Shown: positions 22,630 to 30,828 of the stretch, piece after piece
Layout: the number at the start of each line of letters is the position of its first letter
Numbering within the stretch: position 1 is the stretch's first letter
Source of the DNA: DASUMP01 sp036277635
GTDB lineage: Bacteria; Actinomycetota; Acidimicrobiia; IMCC26256; PALSA-610
Reading direction: 5' to 3'
Length of the DNA: 38,067 nucleotides
NCBI GenBank assembly: GCA_036277635.1
Contig: DASUMP010000281.1
Span: forward strand, 1 to 38,067
Notes under the pieces: model-generated
What the model was told of the DNA's origin: nothing
The model's input: only the letters and a program-made list of their open reading frames with translations
Databases searched by the model: none
Made by a program: the position numbers and the translations under genes

Positions 22630-25600
22630 TCACGACTCGAGGCGGACGACCGGGAACTTGGTGCTGAAGCCCTTGAGGGCGACCTCGTGCACGTCGCCGA
22701 ACGTGAACCGATCGGCGACCGCGTCGCGCACCGCATCGGTCACGAGCACCTCGCCCGCGTTCGCGGACGCGGCCACGCGCGCACCGACGATGACGGTGCG
22801 TCCGAAGAAGTCCTCCGCGTCGCGGATCACTTCGCCGCGGTGGATCCCCATGCGGACGCGTAGCGCACCGACTTCGGGCGGCCAGTCGTAGCCGTCGAGC
22901 GCGGTCCGGAACGCCAGCGCGAACCCGAGTGCCTCGTTCGGATCCCGGAACGCGAGCATGAAGCCGTCGCCCTCGCTCTTGACCTCGAACCCGTTGTGCA
23001 CGACGAGCTCTCGGCGCAGCAACGAGTTGTGGGCGCGGAGCAGCTCGTGGGTGCGATGGTCGCCGAGGCGGTCGGTCATCTCGGTGTAGCCGACGACGTC
23101 GGAGAAGCAGATCGTGACCTGCCCGTCGAGGTCGGCGTGGCGACCGAGGTCGGGTCGGTCGACGGTGACGTTGGCGGACACCACGTCGATCGACGCGGTC
23201 ACCGGCGTGCCACTCGACACGCCCTGCAGCTCGAGCTTCTCCGCCAGGGCCTGCTCGAGCAGGCGCGCCATGCCGAGCTCGTTCGCACGCTCCACGACTT
23301 CGGTGAGCAGCGCGGCGGCGCGCTCGGCGTCACCGGCGGCGCTGCGTGCGAGGTGCGTCACGGCCAAGTCGTAGCGACTGCGCGTCGCCCACCCGCGCGC
23401 CCGCATGTGCTCGTGCTGTCGGAGGGCGTCTTCGTGGTGCGCGAGGGCTTCGTCGTGACGTCCGAGCCCACACGCGGCGAGCCCGAGGTAGCGCGCGAAC
23501 GCTCCGTGGTACGCCTGCGGGCCGAGGAGCACGGCATGGCCAGCTCCGAGTGTGTCGGCCCTCATCCACGTGTCGAGCTGGGCAAGTGCGTCGAGGCTCC
23601 CCGTCGTCGCCGCGACCTCGGTGTGCATCGCGAGCGTGTAGCGACGCAGGACGTTGTCGGGCAGCCGGTCGATGCCGCGCGCGATGAACTCGGCGACCGC
23701 GTCGGCGGCCTCGTCGCGCTTGCCGATCTCGCACAGGAGCTGCGTGAGTCCGGCGTGCCACGCCGGGATGTCGGGCGTCTCGGCGACGATGCGGCGTGTC
23801 GGGCCCTCGAAGTCGGCGAGCCGGCCCAGCTCACGGTACACGGGGGCCAACGCGACGCCGACGTTCGCGATGACGTCGCGCACTCCCAGCGAGCGCGCGA
23901 CCTCGGCCGACTCGAAGATCAGCCGTTCGGCGTCGGCGTAGCGGGCGTCGATCGCGGCGAGCGAGCCCTCGATCTGCAGACTCGTGGCGAGGTGGGTGGG
24001 GACGCGCGAGCGCACGGCATCGGCGCGGTAGGCCGCGACGAGCGGATCGACGTCGTCGCGGCGCTGCTCCCACAGCGCCGAGATGATCAACGACGTGCGC
24101 GTGGACTGCGTGAGGTCGAGGTCGCCCGCGACCTCGGCGAGCTCGACGACCTCGCGCAGCACTTGCTCGCGCTCGTCGCCCGGGAGGTTCTGCGCGCTGC
24201 TCGTCTGCAGGGCCCACGCGAGCGCTCGCGCATCGCCCGACGCACGCGCGGTCGCGATCGCTTGCCCGACGAGGTCGAGGTACGCGGTCTGGTCGCGGAA
24301 CGCGAGCAGACCCGCGTGCCGCGAGAGCACGGCGGCGAGCAGCGCGTCACGTTCGTGGCTTTCGGGCACCCGTCGCAACGCCGTCTCGGCTTCGGCGAAC
24401 AGCCCGAGGCGCTCGGGATCGGGCTCGCCGCCGCCCGAGAACCAGTAGAGGCCGGCGTGCGCCACCGCGGCATGACCCAAGCGGAACGGATCGCCGATGC
24501 GCCGCGCGAGCTCGGCGGCTTCGAGCGCGGCGCGCCGGCAGGCGACAGCGTCACCGCTGCGGTCGGACGCGCCCGCGAGGGCGAGCAGCAGATCGGCGCG
24601 GCGCCCGGGGTCGGCGTCGCTGTCGAGGTCGAGCGCCTGCACCGCCATCGAGAACCCGCGCGCGGCTTCCTCGTAGGCGGCTTGCTCGAGCGCGCGCTCG
24701 CCGGACCGTCGCGCGTACTCGACCGCTTTGTCGACGTCGCCGCCGGGCGCAGCTTCGTACGCGTGGTACGCGAGCTCGGTGAGGTGGGCGTCCATCGAAT
24801 CGGTGAAGCGGCGTTCGAGCGCTTCACCGACCCGTCGGTGCATCCGCACCCGCCGCGGCGTGCTGAGCTCGCCGTAGAGCGTCTGGCGGATCAGCGCGTG
24901 GCTGAACTCGTACGTGCCCGGCCGGTCGCGCCGTTCCCGCACGAGCTGCGCGGCGAGGGCCTCGTCGAGCAGGTCGAGCATCGTGTCTTCGTCGAGCTCG
25001 GCGACGTCGCCCACCACGTCGACGGTGAAGCCGCCGGGCATCGCGGCGGCGATCGCGAGCGCGGCGTTGCAACCGTCGCTCAACCCGTCGAGCCGACGAC
25101 CGATCACCTCGCGCACGCCCTCGGGGAGGTTCTCGGCCACGCTCTCGGGCGTGCCCACCCAGGCGTCGCCCTCGTGGCGGATCGCGCCGGTCTCCACGAG
25201 GTGGCGCAGGATCTCCGCGATGAAGAACGGGTTGCCCTCGGTCTCGCGGAAGATGAGATCGGCGAACTCGCCCGGGGTCTCCTGGCCGCCGACCGCTTCG
25301 ATGAACGACTTCACCTCGTCGATCGGCAGCCCGCGCAGCAGCACACGCTCGTAGAGGCGCTCGCGACGCAACGACGCGATGGTCTCGGCGAGCGGATGCG
25401 ATCGGTCGAGCTCGACGTCGCGGTAGGTGCCGATGAGCACGAGTCGCGAGCTGCGGACCCGGCGCGCCAAGTGCGCGAGGAGCAGCAGCGACGGCTTGTC
25501 GGCCCAGTGCAGGTCGTCGAGCACGATCACCAGTGGGTGGATGCGCGTCGCCGCGACGACGAACGCGGTGACGCCCTCGAACAGGCGATGACGTTCGGCG

Positions 25601-26997
25601 TCGCCGTCGAGCGGCGGGAGCGTGGCGAGCTGCGGGTACTTGTCGCGCAGCTCGGGGATGATCGTGGACACCTCCGCGCACCCGGCCGCGGGATCGAGGA
25701 GATGACCGTCGTCGGAGAGGTCGCGCACGAAGCCGCGCAACGCCTCGACGAACGGCAGGTACGGCACCCCGATCTCGCCTTCGTACGAGTGTCCCCACAA
25801 GACCCGCGCGCCGCGCACCGCAGCGAACACACCGAGCTCTTCCACGGTGCGCGTCTTGCCGATCCCCGGCTCGCCGACCACCATCACGACCCGGGTGCGG
25901 CCCGACAGGGATTCGTCGACAGCCGCACGCAGCACGTCGAGCTCGGCGGCCCGACCGACGAACCGACCCCAGTCGGCGACCTCCACCGGGCTGCGCGGCG
26001 CCGACTCGGCGGGAACGGTCGCGGCCGGGGCGACGCTGAGCGCCGCGCGCGCGTCGCGCAGCATCGCGACGACGTCGCGCGCGCTCGCGGGTCGGGTGCC
26101 CGGATCCTTCTCCAGGAGCCGCAACACGAGCGAATCGACGATGCCGGGGATCGCGTCGTTGTGGAAGCGCGGCGCGACGGGTGGTGTGTTGAGGTGCTGG
26201 CTGATCACCGACACGACGTCATCGCCCAGGAACGGGGGTCGCCCGCACAGCATCTCGTAGAGCACCGCGCCGAGCGCGTAGAGATCGGCGCGCGGGTCGG
26301 GCTCGCGTCCGAGCGCCTGCTCCGGCGCGAGGTACGCGACGGTGCCGAGCACCGTGCCTTCGCTCGTGATACGGCTCGCCTCGACGTTGGCTGCGAGGCC
26401 GAAGTCGCCGAGACGCGCACCGCCTTCACCGTCGAGCCACACGTTCGCCGGCTTCAGGTCGCGGTGCACGATCCCGAGCTCGTGCGCGTGCGCGAGTCCG
26501 CGCGCGAGCTGCTCGGCGACCACCAGGGCGCGCTCGATCGGCAACCGACGCCCCGGCGCCCCGTCGACGAGCTCGGCGAGCGAACCGCCGGGCATGTACT
26601 GGCTGACGATGAACGGCGTCCCGTCGATCTCCTCGCCGACGTCGAAGACGGTGACGATGGAGGGATCGTCGCCGAGGCGCGCCATCGCTTGGGCTTCCCG
26701 TGTGATGCGCACCCGCCCACTGGCGTCGAGACCCTCGGTCTTCACGACCGCAACCGCGACTTCGCGACCGAGCCGCTCGTCGAGCGCGAGGTACACACGC
26801 TTGCGGGCGCCTTCGCCGAGGAGTCGGACCGTGCGGTAGCGCCCGGCACCGACCGTGGCGGGCATCGGCGGGGCAGCCGACCGCTCGGCGGCGTCGAGGC
26901 TCTCGGGCGGGGCGAGCGACGCGCCACAGCCCCCACAGAAGCGGTTGCCGTCGTCATTGTCGTGCTGGCACGCCTGGCAGCGCACGGTGGCCCCCAT
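22630..26997 (-). CDS. Zinc-ribbon / Ser-Thr kinase / AAA-STAND ATPase / TPR / class III cyclase protein
   Basis: A 1455-residue signalling protein. Domains in order: zinc ribbon (CQAC...CGGC, 7-24); Ser/Thr kinase (about 53-320) with GEGARKRV loop, K86, HRDLKPAN (178-185), DFGLA (198-202) and APEQ; ATPase with Walker A GEPGIGKT (375-382) and Walker B IVLDDLHWAD; a long TPR-like helical region (about 650-1270); class III cyclase (about 1289-1455). The kinase looks active. The cyclase has both metal Asp (D1300, D1344), adenine-type K1340 and D1396, and R1407. The transition-state Asn is Ile (position 1403, DFFGRTVIVGAR), so catalysis is doubtful and the domain may be a sensor. ATG 26997 follows a possible -10 TACGCT (27023-27028). 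It is divergent from the related gene at 27090. Confidence 0.9.
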   Translation of the reverse strand: MGATVRCQACQHDNDDGNRFCGGCGASLAPPESLDAAERSAAPPMPATVGAGRYRTVRLLGEGARKRVYLALDERLGREVAVAVVKTEGLDASGRVRITREAQAMARLGDDPSIVTVFDVGEEIDGTPFIVSQYMPGGSLAELVDGAPGRRLPIERALVVAEQLARGLAHAHELGIVHRDLKPANVWLDGEGGARLGDFGLAANVEASRITSEGTVLGTVAYLAPEQALGREPDPRADLYALGAVLYEMLCGRPPFLGDDVVSVISQHLNTPPVAPRFHNDAIPGIVDSLVLRLLEKDPGTRPASARDVVAMLRDARAALSVAPAATVPAESAPRSPVEVADWGRFVGRAAELDVLRAAVDESLSGRTRVVMVVGEPGIGKTRTVEELGVFAAVRGARVLWGHSYEGEIGVPYLPFVEALRGFVRDLSDDGHLLDPAAGCAEVSTIIPELRDKYPQLATLPPLDGDAERHRLFEGVTAFVVAATRIHPLVIVLDDLHWADKPSLLLLAHLARRVRSSRLVLIGTYRDVELDRSHPLAETIASLRRERLYERVLLRGLPIDEVKSFIEAVGGQETPGEFADLIFRETEGNPFFIAEILRHLVETGAIRHEGDAWVGTPESVAENLPEGVREVIGRRLDGLSDGCNAALAIAAAMPGGFTVDVVGDVAELDEDTMLDLLDEALAAQLVRERRDRPGTYEFSHALIRQTLYGELSTPRRVRMHRRVGEALERRFTDSMDAHLTELAYHAYEAAPGGDVDKAVEYARRSGERALEQAAYEEAARGFSMAVQALDLDSDADPGRRADLLLALAGASDRSGDAVACRRAALEAAELARRIGDPFRLGHAAVAHAGLYWFSGGGEPDPERLGLFAEAETALRRVPESHERDALLAAVLSRHAGLLAFRDQTAYLDLVGQAIATARASGDARALAWALQTSSAQNLPGDEREQVLREVVELAEVAGDLDLTQSTRTSLIISALWEQRRDDVDPLVAAYRADAVRSRVPTHLATSLQIEGSLAAIDARYADAERLIFESAEVARSLGVRDVIANVGVALAPVYRELGRLADFEGPTRRIVAETPDIPAWHAGLTQLLCEIGKRDEAADAVAEFIARGIDRLPDNVLRRYTLAMHTEVAATTGSLDALAQLDTWMRADTLGAGHAVLLGPQAYHGAFARYLGLAACGLGRHDEALAHHEDALRQHEHMRARGWATRSRYDLAVTHLARSAAGDAERAAALLTEVVERANELGMARLLEQALAEKLELQGVSSGTPVTASIDVVSANVTVDRPDLGRHADLDGQVTICFSDVVGYTEMTDRLGDHRTHELLRAHNSLLRRELVVHNGFEVKSEGDGFMLAFRDPNEALGFALAFRTALDGYDWPPEVGALRVRMGIHRGEVIRDAEDFFGRTVIVGARVAASANAGEVLVTDAVRDAVADRFTFGDVHEVALKGFSTKFPVVRLES

Positions 26998-27077
26998 CGC
27001 GTCCCGGCGAGACGCCAGCGGGAGCGTACGGCCTGTGCCGCTCGGCGCGCCTCCCTCCCGGTATGCGGAGTGCGGGC

Positions 27078-27083
27078 TAGGTT
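27078..27083 (+). promoter_or_regulatory. -10 box for a leaderless cyclase-ATPase gene
   Basis: TAGGTT is six bases from GTG 27090. No Shine-Dalgarno sequence is present, so the message probably starts at the GTG. Confidence 0.5.
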
Positions 27084-27089
27084 CCGCCG

Positions 27090-30000
27090 GTGATCGAGGG
27101 TGGGGCCGGAACCGCGACGATCTTGTACACCGACATCGTCGGGAGCACCCAGATGCGCGCGCGGCTCGGCGATGTCGAAGCCGACTTCGTCCGCCGCCGC
27201 CACGACGAGCTGCTCCGGGCGGCGGTCACCAAGCATGGCGGAACCGTGGTCAAGGGGCTCGGCGACGGCATCCTCGCCGCGTTCGGCGCGACCGCCGAAG
27301 CCGTGCACGCCGCGCGCGACATCCAGCGTGACATCGACCGTGCGAATCGCCAGACCCGCGAAGACCGCCGGATCGAGGTGCGCGTCGCGATCAGCGCTGG
27401 CGACGTGTCGTGGGAGGACGGCGACTGCCACGGCACGCCCGTCGTGATCGCGGCTCGCCTGTGCGACGCCGCCGACGGCAGCCAGATCCTCTGCGACGAT
27501 CTGGTTCGCGGGCTCGCGCGTGGTCGCACCGACCTCACGTTCACGCTCATCGGCGAGCGCGAGCTGAAAGGCCTCCCCGAACCGGTCATCACGTTCGAGG
27601 TCCCGTGGGCCGCGACGGTCGCGCCGAACGCCCCGCTTCCGGGCCCGTTGCGTCGTCAAGACGGCGAGCTGCCGTTCGCCGCCCGGGCCGAGGAGCACCG
27701 CCAGGTGCTCGACGCGTGGAAGCGCGCCCAGGTCGACGGCCGGGCGATCGTCCTGCTGGCCGGTGAACCCGGGATCGGCAAGACGCGCCTCGCGGCCGAG
27801 GTCGCGCGTCACGCGCACGGCGAAGGTGCGTTCGTCGTGCTCGGACGTTGCGACGAACACGTCGCGGCCGCCCACGCGCCTTGGTCCGAGCTGCTGCGCC
27901 ACCTCGCCACGATCGTCGACGACGACGTGATCCGCGATCACGTCGCTCGTCACGGTGGCGAGCTCGGTCGCATCGTGCACGACTTCGCGCGGCGGGCGCC
28001 CGACGCGCCGCCGCCGACCGAGTCCGACCCCGACACCGAGCGGCTGCTGTTGTTCGACGCGGTCGTCGATCTCCTGCAGGGCGCGTCGGCGAGTCAGCCG
28101 CTCGTCGTGCTGCTCGACGACGCGCACTGGGCCGACGCGGGGAGCGTGCACTTGCTCCGCCACGTCGTGAGCCACCTCGATCCCGACGCGCGCGTCCTCG
28201 TGCTCGTGACCTATCGCGACACCGACATCGATCGCACCCACCCGCTCGCCGGCTCGCTCGCCGACCTCTATCGCGCCGCGGGCGCCGAGCGCATCGCGTT
28301 GCGGGGACTCGACGAAGCAGGCATGCGGGCGTTCCTCGAGGCCGCCGGCGGCCAACCGCTCGCCGCCGAGGGTTTCGTCCTCGCGCAACGCCTCGCGGCG
28401 GAGACCGACGGCAACCCGTTCTTCGTCACCGAAGTCTTGCGCCACCTCGTCGAGACCGGCGCGCTCATCCAACGCGACGGCGAATGGGTCGGCGCCGTCG
28501 GACCCGGCGAGGCCGGACTCCCCGAAGGCGTCCGCGACGTCATCGGGCAGCGTCTGTCACGCCTCCCCGACACCGCCAACGACCTGCTGCGCACCGCCGC
28601 GGTGTTCGGGCGCGAGTTCGACGTGAACCTGGTGGCCGCCGCGAGCCAGGTCGACGACGACGCCGCGATCGACGCGCTCGACACCGCGATCGCGACGCGC
28701 CTCGTCGCCGAGATCGACGACAGCCCCGGACGCCTCACCTTCGCGCACGCGCTCGTACGCCAGACGCTGCTCGAGGAGCTGAGCACGAACAAGCGCATCC
28801 GCTTGCACCGTCGCATCGCCGAGCTGCTCGACGACCGATCCGGAACACCGATCGAGCTCCTCGCGCACCACTACCTGGAGGCCGCGGTCGCCGGCGTGGC
28901 GCCGCGCGCGATCGAAGTGGCGAGCGAAGCCGCGCGCGAGGCGTACCGCCGCTTCGCGTGGGAAGACGCGATCCGCTTCTACGAACGAGCGCTCGAAGCG
29001 CTCGACACTGCCGATCTCGATGATCCCGGCCTGCGCTCCGAGCTCTTGGCGCAGATCGCGCTCGGGCACCACGCCGCCGGCGAACGAGATACTGCGCGCG
29101 TCCATGCACTCCGAGCCGTCGAGCTCGCTCGTCTCGCGAACGACGCCGCCCGGCTCACCGAGGCCGGGATCGCGTACCAAGGCGAGCTGGGTGTGTGGGC
29201 GAGCCCCACCGATCCGCTCGGCGCCGAGATCATGCGCGAAGGGCTCGCGGCACTCGGTCCTGAGCACTCCGAGGTCCGCGCCCGCGCGTTGTCGATGCTC
29301 GCCCAGGGGTTGCTCCTCGCGCCGGGCGGCGCGCTGACCGAAGCCGACGCCGCCGTGGCCGCGGCCCGCGAGGCGAACGACGACGACGCACTCGGACACG
29401 CCCTCCTCGTGCGGGCGTGGGCCGTGCGCGGTGCGCTCCCCGTGGCCGAACGGCGCGTCGCGGCCGAGGAGGCCATCGCCTTCGCGCGTATCCGCGGCGA
29501 TGGCTTCCACGAGATCGGATCGCTGTACCAGTACGCCAACTCGTTGTTGAGCGGCGGCGACCTCGTGGCGGCCGAGACGCAGTTCGAGCTCGCCGCCGAG
29601 TTTCGCGGCGGCCTTGAAGGCTGGGCGATCGCCGACTACCGCACCGGGCTCGCGATCGCGCAAGGACGGTTCGCCGAAGCGGTCGAGCTCTGCGAGATCG
29701 CGTACGGGCTAGGTACCGCGCTCGGCGAGAGCATCGACGGCGTGCACGCGTTGCAGCGCTGGCTGATCGCGTCGTACACCGGCGACCCCGAGCAGGCCGC
29801 CGTCTGGCTCGAGCAGGCGCAGGCGACCGCGATCGGCATGGCCCAGGCCAGCAGCGTCTACGCCGCGCTCCGAGCACCCGACGCGGCCCGCGCACTCGCC
29901 GAGTGGACGCGCGACATCCTGCCGCTCGTCCCCGACATCCTCCGCTACTCCAACGCCCACTATCTGTCGGTGGCGGCCCTCCGGCTCGACACCCTCGACG

Positions 30001-30350
30001 GGCTCGAGTCCACCGCGGCATACACCGAGCAGTTCGCCGGCGAGCTCCTCGGATCCGACGCGGCGATCCTCGGCGCGGCCGACGCTGCGCGCGGACGGTT
30101 CGCCGCGGTGCGCGGTGAACTCGACGCGGCCGTCGCGCTCCTCGACTCGGGGCACGCGCTCCACGAGCGATGCGGGCTCCGAGCGCTCGGGGTCGAGTCC
30201 GGGATCGACTTGGCGCGAGTGCTGCTCCGTCGCGCCGGTCCGGGCGACGCCGACCGAGCGCGCACGCTGCTCGACGCGGCCGCCACGCTCGCCGCCGACC
30301 TCGGCATGGCGCCCGCCCACGCGGAGGCCGGCGCGCTCCTCGCGGGCTGA
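27090..30350 (+). CDS. Class III cyclase / AAA-STAND ATPase / TPR protein
   Basis: A 1086-residue signalling protein. The cyclase domain is N-terminal (about 8-170): D15 in YTDIVGST, K55 and D59 in VVKGLGDG, D112 and R123 in DCHGTPVVIAAR. Again the transition-state Asn is replaced, here by Val119. The ATPase follows, with Walker A GEPGIGKT (225-232) and Walker B VVLLDDAHWAD. A TPR-like helical region makes up the last 500 residues. Compared with the divergent neighbour it has the same ATPase-TPR core with shared blocks (NPFF..E.LRHLVETGA, LPEGVR.VIG.RL). It lacks the kinase and zinc ribbon, and the cyclase is at the opposite end. The two genes start 92 bp apart. It probably works as an ATP-dependent switch linking cyclase-domain state to an unknown input. 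Confidence 0.9.
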   Translation: MIEGGAGTATILYTDIVGSTQMRARLGDVEADFVRRRHDELLRAAVTKHGGTVVKGLGDGILAAFGATAEAVHAARDIQRDIDRANRQTREDRRIEVRVAISAGDVSWEDGDCHGTPVVIAARLCDAADGSQILCDDLVRGLARGRTDLTFTLIGERELKGLPEPVITFEVPWAATVAPNAPLPGPLRRQDGELPFAARAEEHRQVLDAWKRAQVDGRAIVLLAGEPGIGKTRLAAEVARHAHGEGAFVVLGRCDEHVAAAHAPWSELLRHLATIVDDDVIRDHVARHGGELGRIVHDFARRAPDAPPPTESDPDTERLLLFDAVVDLLQGASASQPLVVLLDDAHWADAGSVHLLRHVVSHLDPDARVLVLVTYRDTDIDRTHPLAGSLADLYRAAGAERIALRGLDEAGMRAFLEAAGGQPLAAEGFVLAQRLAAETDGNPFFVTEVLRHLVETGALIQRDGEWVGAVGPGEAGLPEGVRDVIGQRLSRLPDTANDLLRTAAVFGREFDVNLVAAASQVDDDAAIDALDTAIATRLVAEIDDSPGRLTFAHALVRQTLLEELSTNKRIRLHRRIAELLDDRSGTPIELLAHHYLEAAVAGVAPRAIEVASEAAREAYRRFAWEDAIRFYERALEALDTADLDDPGLRSELLAQIALGHHAAGERDTARVHALRAVELARLANDAARLTEAGIAYQGELGVWASPTDPLGAEIMREGLAALGPEHSEVRARALSMLAQGLLLAPGGALTEADAAVAAAREANDDDALGHALLVRAWAVRGALPVAERRVAAEEAIAFARIRGDGFHEIGSLYQYANSLLSGGDLVAAETQFELAAEFRGGLEGWAIADYRTGLAIAQGRFAEAVELCEIAYGLGTALGESIDGVHALQRWLIASYTGDPEQAAVWLEQAQATAIGMAQASSVYAALRAPDAARALAEWTRDILPLVPDILRYSNAHYLSVAALRLDTLDGLESTAAYTEQFAGELLGSDAAILGAADAARGRFAAVRGELDAAVALLDSGHALHERCGLRALGVESGIDLARVLLRRAGPGDADRARTLLDAAATLAADLGMAPAHAEAGALLAG

Positions 30351-30365
30351 TCCGATCCCGAGCGA

Positions 30366-30794
30366 TCAGACGGGTTCCAGCAGCACCAGCGGGATCTCGC
30401 GCTCGGTCTTCGTCTGGTACTGCGCGTAGTTGCGGTACTTCGCCGTGATCTGCGGCCAGAGCCGGGCGCGCTCGTCGGGGGTCGCGACGCGCGCCCGCAT
30501 CGGCTGCTTCGCCTTTCCGCCGAGCGCGACTTCCACCTGGGGATCGGCGACGAGGTTGTGGTACCAGGCCGGGTGCACGTCGTCGCCGCCACGCGACGCC
30601 ACGATCACGAGCGTCGATCCTTCTTGCACCGGCGAGGTGAGCATCACGGATCGGGGCTGCCCGCTGCGTCGGCCGGTAGTCGTGAGCTCGAGCACCGGCA
30701 TGCCCCCCGCGCTCCACCCGATCTTCCCGAACGTGATCGCGAGCAGCGCGCGGTGCACGGCGTTCATCGTCTTGAGCATCACATCACTCGGCAC
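30366..30794 (-). CDS. DDN-type F420-dependent nitroreductase/quinone reductase family protein
   Basis: A 142-residue protein of the deazaflavin-dependent family: GMPVLELTTTGRRSG, PRSVMLTSP, VASRGGDDVHPAWYHNL and the closing YQTKTEREIPLVLLEPV. Relatives use F420H2 to reduce quinones or nitro compounds. GTG 30794 is chosen because the family commonly starts MPSD..LK.MNAVHRA, and because TACGGT lies exactly six bases upstream, implying a leaderless message. ATG 30779 is the alternative and would cut the conserved start. It is convergent with the cyclase-ATPase gene, with only 15 bases between stops. Confidence 0.88.
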   Translation of the reverse strand: MPSDVMLKTMNAVHRALLAITFGKIGWSAGGMPVLELTTTGRRSGQPRSVMLTSPVQEGSTLVIVASRGGDDVHPAWYHNLVADPQVEVALGGKAKQPMRARVATPDERARLWPQITAKYRNYAQYQTKTEREIPLVLLEPV

Positions 30795-30800
30795 CTCCAC

Positions 30801-30806
30801 ACCGTA
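30801..30806 (-). promoter_or_regulatory. -10 box for the leaderless DDN-like gene
   Basis: TACGGT on the (-) strand, six bases before GTG 30794. The same hexamer and spacing occur upstream of the amidohydrolase at 35125, and nearly the same upstream of 20492. Confidence 0.5.
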
Positions 30807-30828
30807 GAGCGCCGATGCCTGTGCCGGG

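Noticed and set aside
22996..27093. A 1365-codon open frame on the (+) strand, opposite the kinase-cyclase gene
   Set aside because: No recognisable domain and typical antisense composition (Arg, Glu, His, Val). The (-) strand frame has complete kinase, ATPase and cyclase motifs.
21029..30350. Calling 20-30 kb a complete Pycsar defence system
   Set aside because: The cyclase genes are not adjacent to the PycTM-like gene, are on different transcripts with a thioesterase between them, and have multi-domain architectures unlike known pyrimidine cyclases.
30347..30369. Short inverted repeat CTGATC...GATCAG between convergent genes, considered as terminator
   Set aside because: Only 6-bp arms with an 11-base loop, overlapping the stop codon at 30350; too weak to support.
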